Counted from the first letter of the stretch, positions 49,965 through 60,400 are shown. The stretch is 64,000 nt of DNA from Actinacidiphila cocklensis (GCF_907177275.1 NZ_CAJSLV010000066.1:28891-92890); one strand, 5' to 3'. Notes: generated by a model not told the origin, from the letters alone. Numbers and translations are program-made.

Positions 49965-50987
49965 GTGAGTGACATGACCGAGCCCGGCCCGTCCGGCGAC
50001 TGGCTCATCTACCGCGGCACCGGGGAACCCCACACCCGCATCGACGCGCTGCCCGAGCCCCCGCCCTGGCGGGACTTCGACGGCGGCCCGCTGGTCGCGC
50101 CAGGACCCGGGCCCGACAGCTCCTCGGCCCGCAGGCTCGGCGCCTACCGGCACATGGCCGAAATGCACCGGCCCAGCCCCGAGGAGCTGGAGATGGTCAA
50201 CGCGGCGCTGTACCTGCGCCGCCCGCTGCTGGTCACCGGCAGCCCCGGCACGGGCAAGAGCACCCTCGCCCACGCGGTGGCGTACGAACTGGGCCTGGGC
50301 CGGGTGCTGCACTGGCCGATCGTCAGCCGCAGCGCGCTGCAGGACGGGCTCTACCGCTACGACGCCATCGCCCGCCTGCAGGACAACCAGATCGCTGCCC
50401 ACTCCGGCACCGCCCCGCCCGGCGGCATCGGCAGCTACATCCGGCTCGGCCCGCTCGGCACCGCGCTGCTGCCCACCGCCAAGCCCCGCGTGCTGCTCAT
50501 CGACGAGCTGGACAAGAGCGACATCGACCTGCCCAACGACCTGCTCAACGTGATGGAGGAGGGCGAGTACGGCATCCCGGAACTCGAACGCCTCGCGGAG
50601 CGCGAGCCGCAGGTCGACGTCCTCACCGACGACGGCGCGAAGGTCACCGTCGGGGAGGGCAGGGTCCGCTGCCGGGCCTTCCCCTTCGTGATCCTCACCA
50701 GCAACGGCGAGCGGGACTTCCCCGCGCCGCTGCTGCGCCGCTGCATCCACCTGGAGCTGGACCGCCCCGACCACCAGCGGCTGTCCACCGTGGTGCGCGC
50801 CCACCTCGGCGACGAGGCGGCGACCGTCGGCGAGGACCTCGTCGCCCGCTTCCTCGACCGCTCGCGCAGCGAACTGCTGGCCACCGACCAGCTGCTCAAC
50901 GCGATCTACCTCACCCACCATGCCGCGCCCCCCACCCGCTCCCGGCTCGCGGACATGCTCATCCAGCGGCTCGACCGGCCCAGGTGA
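49965..50987 (+). CDS. MoxR-type AAA+ ATPase
   Basis: A 340-residue AAA+ ATPase. The N-terminal 65 residues are Pro/Gly-rich. The core has Walker A GSPGTGKST, Walker B VLLIDELDKSD, the sensor-1 region FVILTSNGERDFPAPLLRR and an arginine-rich RRCIHLELDRP. MoxR proteins work with vWA-domain partners as remodelling machines, and such a partner is the next gene. GTG 49965 (VSDMTEPG) has GAGG 8 nt upstream; ATG 49974 is almost equally good. It lies 21 nt after the protease stop and 7 nt before the next start. Confidence 0.92.
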   Translation: MSDMTEPGPSGDWLIYRGTGEPHTRIDALPEPPPWRDFDGGPLVAPGPGPDSSSARRLGAYRHMAEMHRPSPEELEMVNAALYLRRPLLVTGSPGTGKSTLAHAVAYELGLGRVLHWPIVSRSALQDGLYRYDAIARLQDNQIAAHSGTAPPGGIGSYIRLGPLGTALLPTAKPRVLLIDELDKSDIDLPNDLLNVMEEGEYGIPELERLAEREPQVDVLTDDGAKVTVGEGRVRCRAFPFVILTSNGERDFPAPLLRRCIHLELDRPDHQRLSTVVRAHLGDEAATVGEDLVARFLDRSRSELLATDQLLNAIYLTHHAAPPTRSRLADMLIQRLDRPR

Positions 50988-50994
50988 GGCGGCT

Positions 50995-53900
50995 GTGGAC
51001 GCCGAGCCGAACCGCAGACCCGGACAGCCGGCCGAGGTGCCCCCGGACGACGCCGGCGGCGGGCGGCCCGCACCCGACCCGATGGCGGAGTTCGTCGGCA
51101 GGCTGAGCGGCGCCGGGCTCGAACCCGGCACCGGCGAACTGGCCGACGCGCTCTGGCTGGCCCGCTGGTCGGTGCCGACCGCGCCGGAACCCGTCCGGGC
51201 CGACCGGCCGCGCGACCCCGGCCCGGACAGCGGCGGCGGCCAGGGCGGCGCCCCCGGCGACCTGCCGCAGGTCCCGGCGGACGGCACCGACGGGCGGGGC
51301 AGCCGCCTGGTGCCGCCGGAGCGGGACAGCGGCGGCATGGTCGACCTCTACCCCGGCGTGGCCGAACCCGGCCGCGCGCACCTGGGACAGGCCGGCCTCA
51401 CCGTGGCCGTCCCAGAGGCCCCGACGCTGCCCCGGCTGCTCGAACTCCAGTCGGCGCTGCGGCCGTTGCAGCGCTACCGCAGCCCGGCCCGGCCGCTGCG
51501 GGAGACCCTCGACGAGGCCGCCACCGCCGAGCACTCCGCCCTGGCCGGCGGGCTGCTGCTGCCGGTCTTCCGCCCGGTCGGCCGCGGCAACGCCAGCATG
51601 CAGCTGCTGATGGACGCCTCCTCGTCGATGTACGTGTGGGAGCGGATGCTGCGCGAGCTCGGCGGCGTCTTCGAACGCCTCGGCGCCTTCCACGAGGTGC
51701 AGATACGCCATCTGCACGCCACCCCCGAGGGCGCCCCCGCGGTCAGCGGCCGCTTCGACCCCGAGCCGTCCGCGCTGCGCTCCGCCGACCAGCTGATCGA
51801 CCCCACAGGCCGCCGGATCACCCTCCTGGTCAGCGACTGCGCGGGGCCGCTGTGGCGCTCGGGGCAGGCGCACCGGCTGCTGCACCGGCTCGCCGGACAC
51901 GGCCCGGTGGCCGTACTCCAGCCGCTGCCCGCCCGGCTGTGGTCGCGCACCCGGCTGCCGGTCTCCTACGGGGTGCTGCACCGGGCCGAAGGCCCGCTGC
52001 CCGCCGCGCCCTTGCGCTTCTCGGCCGGCGCCGGCGGCTTCACCACACCGCCCGCCGGCGACGCGCTGCCGGTGCCCGTACTGCCGCCCACCGCCCAGGC
52101 GCTGGGCGCCTGGGCGCGGCTGCTGGCCGGTATCGGCGCAGGCGAGGTGCCGGCCGCCGTCGGCTGGGTGCGCTCCGACCAGCCGCCGAGCCCAGGCCGC
52201 CCGCGCCGGGCGACCGTACCGCCCACCGCTCTCGTCGGCCGCTTCCGCTCCGCCGCCTCGCCCGCCGCGGCCCAGCTCGCCGTCTACCTGTCCGCGGCGC
52301 CGCTCTTCCTGCCCGTCATGCAGCTCGTCCAGCGCACCATGCTGCCCGACTCGGGGCCGGCCGAACTGGCCGAAGTGCTGCTCAGCGGGCTGGTGGTGAG
52401 AGTCGAGGGCGAGGACCACCGGTGGTACGAGTTCGCGCCGGGCGTGCGGGACGCGCTGCTCGGGCCGCTCGGCCTCGACGAGGCCCGGCTGGTGCTCAAG
52501 CACTGCTCGGAATACGTCGTGCAGCGCTTCGGCCGCAGCGGACCCAACTTCCCCGCGCTGGCCATCACCCAGCTCACCGACGGCGGCCCGCCCAGCGACG
52601 CCGCCTCGGACGCGGCCGTCGCCTCCGCCGCCCGGGACACCGCCCGCGCGGAGAGCACCGCCGCGGGCGCCGACTCCCAGCAGCCCTTCGCGGAGGTCGC
52701 CGCCCGCGTCCTGGAGCGGTTCGTGCCGCTGGCCGGCGGCGGCGCCCTGCGGGGCGGCGCCCGCCCCGGCGGTCCCGGCGGGACCTCGTCCGTGGTGCTG
52801 CGGGCACGGGAACTCGTCACCAAGTTCCGCGACGAGGGCATGGTGCAGAACCTGATGGAGGCCGTGCAGCTGCTGCGCAAGGCCGCGGCGGAGGAGTTCC
52901 GGCACGGCACCGATCCGGAGCTGTGGAGCGAACTCGCCGAGCAGCTCATCAGGTTGTGGCGGCTGCGCGGCGGCCCCGGACTGCTGCGCGAGGCGCAGGA
53001 CGCCGCGGAGACCGCCGCCGCCCACCCCGGCTCGGTCAAGGCCCGCGCGGTGCGGGCCGGGGTGCTGCGCGCCTCGGCCGACGACCGGGCCGCCGTCGGC
53101 GACACCCGCGCCGCCCTGGAGCTGCTGCGCCGCGCCGACCGCGAACTGACCGCGGTCTGCGCCGCACCGGGACTGGACCGCGCAGAACTGCTGGCCGCCA
53201 CCATGGAACGCGTCCAAGTGCTGGAGGACCAGTGGCTCATCAGCGGTGACGCCGTCCTGCTCGAAGAGACCGTCGGCTCGCTGGAAGCCTTCGCCGACGC
53301 CTGGCCGCCGGCCGCCGACCGCCCCAGCCAGCTCGCCCTCGCCCACGGCCGCGCCCTGCTCCGGCTGGCCGGCGCCGCCGTCGACCGGGAACGCGAGCAG
53401 GTCTGCGCCGAGCAGGCCGCCACCTCCTTCGAGGCCGGCCTGGACGCGCTCCACCGCGAGGACGCAGGCCCCGAACAGCTCGTCCCGGCCATCCTCGCCC
53501 TGGTCGACGCGCTGCTGCTGGCGGGCGGCCGGCTGGCCGACGCCCAGCGGCTGGTGGACCGCGCCCTCGGGGAGACCCGCGACCGGCTGCTGCGGGCCAC
53601 CATCCTCGCCAGGGCCGGCCGGATCAGGGCCGCCCGGCACGCCGAGGGCGGCCAGCCGGGCGAACTCGAAGCCGCCGCAGGCAGGTTCGCGGAAGCCTGC
53701 CGGCTCACCCCGCGCGACCGCCCCGAATACAGCAACCTCGTCGCGGAATGGGGCGGCGCGCTGCTCGACCGGGCCGCGCTCCCCGGCGGCGAACTGTTCG
53801 TCAACCGCGCGGTGCTGGTGCTGCGCGACTGCCGGATGGAGACCCCCTCCGACGACCCGCGGCTGCCCGCCCGGCTGCTGATGCTCGGCCGGGCGCTCGT

Positions 53901-54345
53901 GCTGCGCTACGTCGCGGAAGGCGACCTGGTCGACCTGCGCGAGGCCGAGCACGTCCTGCTGCGGGCCGTCCAACCCGCCGTCGAGCCGGGGCAGATCGCG
54001 CGGATCTCGTACGAACTCGGCGAAGTGCACCGGCTCGGGTTCGACCACACCCGGCGCTCGGAACGCCTCGACCTGGCCGCCGACGCCTACCGGCGCGCTG
54101 CCGACTCCGCCGAGACCGCCGCTGCCCGCGCGTTCGACCCGCGCCCCATGGTGCGGCTCGCCTCACAGGCGCATCATTGGCGTGGCGTGGTCTACGAATC
54201 GGCCCGCCGCCCACGGGCCGCGGCCGACGCGTACCGCTCGGCGCTGGCCGGCTGGCGCCAACTCCCGGATGAGGGCGGCGAAGCCGGCCGCCGCACCGCT
54301 GAGCGCCTGGCCGCGCTCAACCCACCTGGACACGGAGGTCCGTGA
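50995..54345 (+). CDS. vWA-like/TPR protein (SAV_2336 N-terminal-domain type)
   Basis: A 1116-residue protein. Residues 1-150 are Pro/Gly/Asp-rich and probably disordered. At about 200-400 a vWA-like domain follows GRGNASMQLLMDASSSMYVW, where DASSS is a MIDAS-type DxSxS motif. The next part (about 400-520) includes LYLSAAPLFLPV-type helices (AVYLSAAPLFLPVMQLVQRT) and LLSGLVVRVEGEDHRWYEF, as in the SAV_2336-type proteins. From about 600 to the end are many TPR-like helical repeats, for example AQDAAETAAAHPGSVKARAV and YRRAADSAETAAARAFDPRP. Together with the MoxR ATPase it would complete a MoxR-vWA pair. GTG 50995 begins 7 nt after the MoxR stop. Its stop overlaps the precursor start. Confidence 0.85.
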   Translation: MDAEPNRRPGQPAEVPPDDAGGGRPAPDPMAEFVGRLSGAGLEPGTGELADALWLARWSVPTAPEPVRADRPRDPGPDSGGGQGGAPGDLPQVPADGTDGRGSRLVPPERDSGGMVDLYPGVAEPGRAHLGQAGLTVAVPEAPTLPRLLELQSALRPLQRYRSPARPLRETLDEAATAEHSALAGGLLLPVFRPVGRGNASMQLLMDASSSMYVWERMLRELGGVFERLGAFHEVQIRHLHATPEGAPAVSGRFDPEPSALRSADQLIDPTGRRITLLVSDCAGPLWRSGQAHRLLHRLAGHGPVAVLQPLPARLWSRTRLPVSYGVLHRAEGPLPAAPLRFSAGAGGFTTPPAGDALPVPVLPPTAQALGAWARLLAGIGAGEVPAAVGWVRSDQPPSPGRPRRATVPPTALVGRFRSAASPAAAQLAVYLSAAPLFLPVMQLVQRTMLPDSGPAELAEVLLSGLVVRVEGEDHRWYEFAPGVRDALLGPLGLDEARLVLKHCSEYVVQRFGRSGPNFPALAITQLTDGGPPSDAASDAAVASAARDTARAESTAAGADSQQPFAEVAARVLERFVPLAGGGALRGGARPGGPGGTSSVVLRARELVTKFRDEGMVQNLMEAVQLLRKAAAEEFRHGTDPELWSELAEQLIRLWRLRGGPGLLREAQDAAETAAAHPGSVKARAVRAGVLRASADDRAAVGDTRAALELLRRADRELTAVCAAPGLDRAELLAATMERVQVLEDQWLISGDAVLLEETVGSLEAFADAWPPAADRPSQLALAHGRALLRLAGAAVDREREQVCAEQAATSFEAGLDALHREDAGPEQLVPAILALVDALLLAGGRLADAQRLVDRALGETRDRLLRATILARAGRIRAARHAEGGQPGELEAAAGRFAEACRLTPRDRPEYSNLVAEWGGALLDRAALPGGELFVNRAVLVLRDCRMETPSDDPRLPARLLMLGRALVLRYVAEGDLVDLREAEHVLLRAVQPAVEPGQIARISYELGEVHRLGFDHTRRSERLDLAADAYRRAADSAETAAARAFDPRPMVRLASQAHHWRGVVYESARRPRAAADAYRSALAGWRQLPDEGGEAGRRTAERLAALNPPGHGGP

Positions 54346-54515
54346 TGGAAGAAGAGCCGCACGGTGGCGCGTCCGCGCCGGATGTACTGGGACTCGACCT
54401 GGAGACCCTGCGAACCGTCGAGCACCCGGTGCTCGCCGCCCTCGTCAACGACCTGCGCGAACGGGTCGCCGAACCCGGCGGCGAGGCGCTCTGGGCGTTC
54501 AACAGCTCGATGTAG
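54345..54515 (+). CDS. fxsA: FxsA, FxSxx-COOH family RiPP precursor peptide
   Basis: A 56-residue peptide. The leader-like acidic part (SAPDVLGLDLETLRTVEHPV, then NDLRERVAEPG) is followed by the C-terminus GGEALWAFNSSM. The end F52-N53-S54-S55-M56 fits exactly the FxSxx-COOH signature of precursors modified by FxsB radical SAM enzymes. ATG 54345 shares a base with the TGA of the vWA/TPR gene (TGATG), so it is translated with it. The core predicted for cross-linking is F52-x-S54, with W50-x-F52 as an alternative aromatic site. It is easily missed because of its size. Confidence 0.9.
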   Translation: MEEEPHGGASAPDVLGLDLETLRTVEHPVLAALVNDLRERVAEPGGEALWAFNSSM

Positions 54516-54733
54516 GGGCGACATCCGTGCTCCTGCCCTGCGGCAGCGGGTGCCGGACGTGCCCCACCGCACACGTGCGACGCCCGCCACGGCGACCCCG
54601 CCCCGGGTCTTCCCCGGAATAGGACGGGCGTCGCGGTATTACAGCCAAAACGCGGGTCAGGCGTTTGCGGTGGGCCGTCCGGCGGGAACAACCGCGGAGG
54701 CCGATGGGGCGGCTGGGAAGTCGGGGAGGCGAC
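54516..54733 (+). other. 218-nt gap between precursor and maturase genes
   Basis: The only long gap between fxsA and fxsB. It contains somewhat A/T-richer sequence near 54620-54660 (GGAATAGGACG and GGTATTACAGCC) that could hold a promoter for fxsB. No strong hairpin or -35/-10 pair was identified. GGGAGGCGAC is the ribosome site of fxsB. Confidence 0.3.
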
Positions 54734-55936
54734 ATGGCACAGCGGCGCTCACGGACCGGGCTGCGGACCGGCAGCGCGAGCGCGGAGCCGATACGGCAGT
54801 TCATCCTCAAGACGCACAGCCGGTGCAACCTGGCCTGCACCTATTGCTACCTCTACGCCGGCCAGGACGACGGCTGGCGTCACCGCCCCCGTACGGTCGC
54901 CCCCCGGGTCGCCGAGCGCACGGCGCAACGCATCGCCGAGCACGCCACCACCCACCGGTTGCGCCAGGTCTCCGTCGTCCTGCACGGCGGCGAACCGCTG
55001 CTGTCCGGCGCCGACCGGCTGGCCGCCGAGGTCGAGCGGATCCGCGGGACCGTGCCCTGCACCGTTCAGGCGGTCGTGCAGACGAACGCCACCCTGCTCA
55101 CCCGGGACGGCGTCGCCCGCCTGCGCGACGCGCGTATACGGATCGGCGTCAGCCTCGACGGCGGACTGCCCCGGCACAACGCGGCCCGGGTGGACCACGC
55201 GGGCCGCCCCGGTTGGCCCGCGGCCGCGGCCGGGCTGCGGATGCTCGCGGAGACCGGGTCCGAGGCGTACGCCGGCGTGCTGTGTGTGGTCGACCTGGGG
55301 CACGATCCCGTCGAGGTCTACGACTCGCTGCTGTCCTTCGCGCCCCCCGCCATCGACCTGCTGCTGCCGCACGGCAACTGGACGACACCCCCGCCCGGGC
55401 TGCCCGCGCCGCCCGCGGATCCGGCGCCCTACGGCCGCTGGCTCACCGCGGTCTTCGACCGCTGGTGGCAGGCGGACCGCAGGAGGACCAGGGTCCGGCT
55501 CTTCGAGGAGTGCGTCGCCCTGCTGCTCGGCGCCCCCGCGGCCTCCGAACAGCTCGGCCTGCAGCCCTTCGCTGCGGCCGTGGTCGAGACCGACGGCAGC
55601 ATCGAGCAGGTCGACTCGCTGAAGTCGGCGTACGAGGGCGCCGCCGCGACCGGGCTCGACGTCTTCCGCAACAGCTTCGACGACGTGCTCGCGCACCCCG
55701 GCGTCGCCGCCCGCCAGGCCGGCCTGGGCGGCCTGGGCGCAGAGTGCACAGCCTGCGCGCTGGTCACCGTCTGCGGCGGCGGCCACTACGCCCACCGCTA
55801 CCTGGCCGGCAGCGGCTTCCGCAACCGATCGGTCTACTGCGCCGATCTGGCGTATCTGATCCGCCATGTCGGCTCGCGCCTGGCCGAGGCGGCCGGCGCC
55901 CACTCCGGTGGCGCACTCCGGGGGACAGGCCGGTGA
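54734..55936 (+). CDS. fxsB: FxsB-family radical SAM/SPASM peptide maturase (cyclophane-forming)
   Basis: A 400-residue radical SAM enzyme. The cluster motif CxxxCxxC is in LKTHSRCNLACTYCYLYAGQ. SVVLHGGEPLLSG is the GGE SAM-binding motif, and VVQTNATLL and RIGVSLDGG are the following strands. The C-terminal CTACALVTVCGGGHYAHRY is the SPASM-like auxiliary-cluster region. Members of this family install carbon-carbon cross-links between an aromatic residue and a nearby residue of a precursor ending FxSxx. ATG 54734 follows GGGAGG by 4 nt. Its end overlaps the next gene. Confidence 0.94.
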   Translation: MAQRRSRTGLRTGSASAEPIRQFILKTHSRCNLACTYCYLYAGQDDGWRHRPRTVAPRVAERTAQRIAEHATTHRLRQVSVVLHGGEPLLSGADRLAAEVERIRGTVPCTVQAVVQTNATLLTRDGVARLRDARIRIGVSLDGGLPRHNAARVDHAGRPGWPAAAAGLRMLAETGSEAYAGVLCVVDLGHDPVEVYDSLLSFAPPAIDLLLPHGNWTTPPPGLPAPPADPAPYGRWLTAVFDRWWQADRRRTRVRLFEECVALLLGAPAASEQLGLQPFAAAVVETDGSIEQVDSLKSAYEGAAATGLDVFRNSFDDVLAHPGVAARQAGLGGLGAECTACALVTVCGGGHYAHRYLAGSGFRNRSVYCADLAYLIRHVGSRLAEAAGAHSGGALRGTGR

Positions 55937-57333
55937 CCGTACCTGACCCCCTGCTTCGTGCTCTCGGCGGTACCACGAGCGACCCGCGCGCACTCGACCT
56001 GCTGGTCACCCACCAACGGCGGCTCCGGCTGCTCACGCTGCGCGCCCTGCTCGACACCGTCGCAGAGGCGCCGCCCGGTGCGCTGCCGCCTGCCGCGGCG
56101 GCCCGGGTGACGGCGGACTGGCGGTTGCTCGCGGCTGCCGACCGCGCCGACCCGGCCGCCGCCCGCCAGGTCGTCCACTACCCGCTCACCGGCGCCTGGG
56201 CCGAACGCGCCCTGCGTGCCGTGACCGCTGCCGACCGGCCCAGGGAGGCCACCGCCGAGCTGTCGCACCTGGCCGCGATCGCCGCCGCCGCGGCGGCCCG
56301 CGCGGGCCTGCGGTTCACCGCCGACGTCCCGGTGCGGGCCGGTCTGCTGACCCTGCCGACCCTCGGCGGCTGCGCTGTGAGCGGAGACCTTCGATCTGTG
56401 CGGGTGAGCGGCGACGGCCCTCGGCTGTGGCTGCACCTGGACGTGGCAGGCGACGGCGGGGCAGCACGGCACCTCCACTCCTCGCCTGCTGCGGGCCGGG
56501 GGCGGCGGGTGGAGGTCAGGCGCGGACCCGATGCCGTCTGGCGGTCGGCTGCGGCCGCCTGGCAGCCCACCAGGGCGCTGCGATGGGCCGGCGGGCGGCC
56601 GGTGCTGGTCGACGACAGCGACCCCTACCGCGACGAGGAGCGGGGCTCCAACCCGCGCGGGCTGACCGCGTCCCACGTTCTGGAGCCGGGCCGGTACGCT
56701 CGCTGGCAGACCGCGTGGCAGGACGCGCAGCCGTGGCTACGGCTGGGCGGCGGCGGGCGTGCCCGGGAGGTCGGCGCGCTCCTCGGCTGCTTCGTACCGC
56801 TCGACGGCTCGGAGAGCGCGCGTTGCAGCGCCACCCGCGGAGAGGCTTTCGGCGCGCTGCTCAGCAGCACTCCACAGCACGGGCTGGACCTGGCCGCGAC
56901 CCTGGTCCACGAACTGCAGCACACCAAGCTGCTGGCGCTGTCCGCGATGACGGTTCTGCACACCGCGGACGGTACCCCGCGGTACTGGGCGCCCTGGCGA
57001 CCGGACCCGCGGCCCTTCGACGGCCTCTTCCACGGCGCCTACGCCCACCTGGCGCTGGCCGACTTCCACCTCGGTGTGGCGATGAGCGGGGCCGCGACCG
57101 CGGTCAGGGACGCCGCCTGGGCCGACCACTGCCGCTGCCGCCAGCAGGTCGAGGTCGCGCTTCCGCAGCTGCTCGGCTCCAGTCGCCTCACCGTGCAGGG
57201 CCGCACCCTGGTCACCGCCATGGCGGCACACCACCGCCGGCTCAAGGAGCACACACCACCCGAAGGCCATCTGGCTCGGGCCACCGCCTATGTCGAGACC
57301 GCCCGTGTCATCTGGCGGCGCCAAGGCGTCTGA
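55933..57333 (+). CDS. HExxH motif peptide-modification protein (aKG-type beta-hydroxylase candidate)
   Basis: A 466-residue protein with H326-E327-L328-Q329-H330 in AATLVHELQHTKLLALSAMT, and AYAHLALADFHLGVAMSGAA after it with more His/Asp residues. In the FxSxx-COOH systems the protein in this position, with HExxH, is named as a putative peptide modification enzyme, now assigned to alpha-ketoglutarate-dependent peptide beta-hydroxylases. That activity is from family knowledge. GTG 55933 overlaps the fxsB stop by 4 nt, so maturase and hydroxylase are coupled. Confidence 0.9.
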   Translation: MTVPDPLLRALGGTTSDPRALDLLVTHQRRLRLLTLRALLDTVAEAPPGALPPAAAARVTADWRLLAAADRADPAAARQVVHYPLTGAWAERALRAVTAADRPREATAELSHLAAIAAAAAARAGLRFTADVPVRAGLLTLPTLGGCAVSGDLRSVRVSGDGPRLWLHLDVAGDGGAARHLHSSPAAGRGRRVEVRRGPDAVWRSAAAAWQPTRALRWAGGRPVLVDDSDPYRDEERGSNPRGLTASHVLEPGRYARWQTAWQDAQPWLRLGGGGRAREVGALLGCFVPLDGSESARCSATRGEAFGALLSSTPQHGLDLAATLVHELQHTKLLALSAMTVLHTADGTPRYWAPWRPDPRPFDGLFHGAYAHLALADFHLGVAMSGAATAVRDAAWADHCRCRQQVEVALPQLLGSSRLTVQGRTLVTAMAAHHRRLKEHTPPEGHLARATAYVETARVIWRRQGV

Positions 57334-57365
57334 CCGGGTGGGAACATCCGAAAAGCAGTATGACC

Positions 57366-57426
57366 GTACGTCAGCAGGTGACCATGTCAGTGTAGTTTCT
57401 GACTCAGCCACCTGTTGGTACGTCAG
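57366..57426. promoter_or_regulatory. nested dyad with flanking direct repeats upstream of fxsT
   Basis: GTACGTCAG occurs twice (57366-57374 and 57418-57426). Between them CAGCAGGTGAC (57372-57382) pairs with GCCACCTGTTG (57406-57416), enclosing GTCAG/CTGAC (57386-57390 and 57399-57403) around TGTAGTTT. It could be an operator or an RNA hairpin controlling the TIR/NB-ARC/TPR gene, 32 nt downstream. Confidence 0.5.
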
Positions 57427-57457
57427 GACATCGCATGTACACGAGGGAGACGGTCGA

Positions 57458-60400
57458 ATGGCCGGAGGGCGTAGCACCGCGGCGGCAATCGCACGCGGGC
57501 CGGTGACCATCAGCTTCGCCGGCTACAACAGGGCCTGGGCCTCCTGGATCGCCAGCCGGCTGGAGAGACACGGTGTGCAGGCGGTCCTCCAGCGCCTCGA
57601 CGTCACCCCCGAGACCCGCATCGACGACGCGCTCGAAGACCTGCTGCTGTCCGAGGGCCGGGTGCTGATCGTGCTCTCCGAGTGGTACTTCCGGCTCGGC
57701 CCGCGCACCTACGAGGAATGGAACGCCGCGCTGCGCCGGATCGTGCCACCTCACAGCGAGCGCTTCGCCGCCGTCTCGGTGACCCCGGCAGCACTGCCCA
57801 GCGCCGTCGCCTCGCTCGCCGCCACCGATCTGTGGGGCCTGGGGGCCGCGGAGGCCGAGCGCCGGCTGCTCACCCGGCTCGGCATCAGCCACTCCCGGGG
57901 CTCCTCGGGTGACACCCTCGGCGGCGCCGGCGGCCCCCGCTTTCCGTTGGAGCAGCCCGCGGTGTGGGGCGGCATGCCACGTCGCAACACCCGCTTCACC
58001 GGCCGTGAGGAACTGCTGGGGGAGATGCACCAGCAGTTCCAGCAGGCCGAGCCCGGTGCGGGCGTCGTCACCCTCTTCGGCCTGTCGGGCGTCGGCAAGA
58101 CCCACATCGCCACCGAGTACGTCTACCGCTTCGGTCCCGAGTACGACGTGGTCTGGTGGGTTCGTGCCGCCGAGCGCGGCACCCTGCGCGAGAAGCTCGC
58201 CGGACTCGCCCCGGCGCTGGGACTGGTGACCGGGCGCGAGTACGGGGAACGGCTGCGCACGGTCAGGGACGCGCTGCGCCGGGGTGAGCCGTACGGGCGC
58301 TGGCTGGTGATCCTCGACGGCGCCGACCAGCCCGACGACATCCACGACCTGGTGCCCAACGGACCCGGCCACGTTCTGATCACCTCGCAGAATCGCGACT
58401 GGGGTGAGCACAACAGCGTCCTGATCGAGGTCCCGGTCTACGACCGGGTGGAGTCCGTCGCCTTCGTGCGGCGGCGGGCGCCCCGGCTCGACGAGGCGGA
58501 CGCGGACAAGCTGGCCGAGGCGCTGGGCGACCTCGCCCTGGCCCTGGACCAGAACGCCGGGGCGCTCAACGACTCCAACACCCCGGTGGACGAGTACATC
58601 GAGCTGCTGCGGCACGGCGCCGACATCGAACCGGGCCTCAAGGTCGCCGCCGACTTCCAGATGACGTACTACACCGCCTTCTCGATACTGCTCAACCGGC
58701 TCCGCGAGGACAAGCCGGAGGCCGTCGACCTGCTGCGGCTGTGCGTCTTCTTCGCACCGGGGCCGATCCCGGTACGGCTGCTGCGGGACCTGCCCATCCG
58801 TGACGTGCCCGAGCAGCTGGGCGGGCTGATGGGCGATCCGCTGCTGTGGAACTCCGCGATCAGCAAGCTCGCCCAGTGGTCGGTCATCCAGTCCGACCCG
58901 CAGGAGACCACGGCGGAGGAGTCCGTCGGGTCCACCGAGGTCGTCCAGATGCACCGGCTGGTCTACCAGGCGGTCCGCGCCGACATGCCCGAGGAGGACC
59001 TCAACACCTATTCCCGGGTGGTGCGGAAGATCCTCGCCGCCGCCGACCCCGGCCGGCCCACCGACACCCGGCTGTGGCCGCGCTACGCCGAGATCGTGCC
59101 CCACCTGGCCTCGTCCGGCGCGTTGGAGAGCACCAACCCCGAGATCCAGGTCATGGTGCTCAACTGCCTGCGCTACCTGTACCTGTCCGGCGAGTACCGT
59201 GCCGGGCTGCGGGTCGCCGAGATCGCCACGGAGAACTGGCCGCATCTGCTGGACGCCGGGCACCCGAGGCTGTGGGATCTCCTCCACCACCACGCCAATC
59301 TCATGCGTGCCACCGGCGACTACGAGGCCACCGAGGCCCTGGACCGCGGTGCCTACGAGCAGCTGCTCGCCGACCGCGGCGACCGCGACCTGCTGGTCAT
59401 GCGGGCCGGCGGCAACCTGGCCGCAGACCTGCGCAACCTCGGCCGCTACACGGAGGCGCTGGACCTGTCGGCCGCCGTCCGCGACGGCTACGCGGCACTG
59501 GTCGGCATCCAGGACTCGCGCACCCTCAGCGCGCAGAACAACATCGCGGTGACCTACCGGCTGCTCGGCCGGTACCAGGAGGCGATGGAACTCGACCAGA
59601 ACACCCTGGAGGCCCGCCGCGAGCTGCTGCGCGACCGGCACAACTGGACGCTGTCGTCGGAGTACGCCTTCGCCCACGACCTCAGGCTGGTCGGCCGCTA
59701 CGACCAGGCCACCTCGGTCCAGGAGCGCAACTGCGAGGTGCACAGGACCGTCCTGGGCGCCGACAACCCGCAGACGCTGCTGGCCGAGCACAACCTCGCG
59801 CTGTGCTACCACCGCGGTGGCGACCGCCCGCGGGCGGCGAATCTGCAGGCCCGGCTGCTGGAACGGTGCCAGCGGGTGCTCGGCGACCTCGACCCGCTGA
59901 CCGTACGGGTCGCGACGACCTTCTCCAGCTTCGAGCGCGAGCACGGCGACCTCGACCGTGCCCGTGAGCTGAGCGAGTTCGCGCTGCGGGAGTACCGCAG
60001 GCAGCTGGGCCAGGACCACCCGTACGCCGCCGGGGTGCTCGGGAACCACGGGTTGGTCCTGCGGGCGGCCGGCGAACGGCAGCAGTCGCAGATCGAGATC
60101 GAGGGCGCGCTGGTCGCCATGACCCGTGCGGTCGGTGCGGAGCATCCCTGGACGCTGGGCTGCGCACTCAACGCCACCGGCGCACGCAACTTCTCCGGCG
60201 ACCCGGAAAGCGCCGCGGAACTGAGCCGTCAGACCGCCGAGCTGGCGGCCGCCACCCTCGGCAAGAAGCACCCCCTGACGCTGTCCTGCCAGACCGCGCT
60301 GGCCACCGATCTGCGCAATCTGCGCAGGCGGCCGGAGGCGGACAAGATCGAGGAAGAGGCGCTCGCGGCGCTGGCCGGCACCCTCGGCCCGCAGCACCCG

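Noticed and set aside
48126..54048. Very long antisense open frames (over 1000 codons) opposite the protease, MoxR and vWA genes
   Set aside because: They are mirror images of the high G/C third-position bias of the sense genes, contain no recognisable motif, and lack sensible starts.
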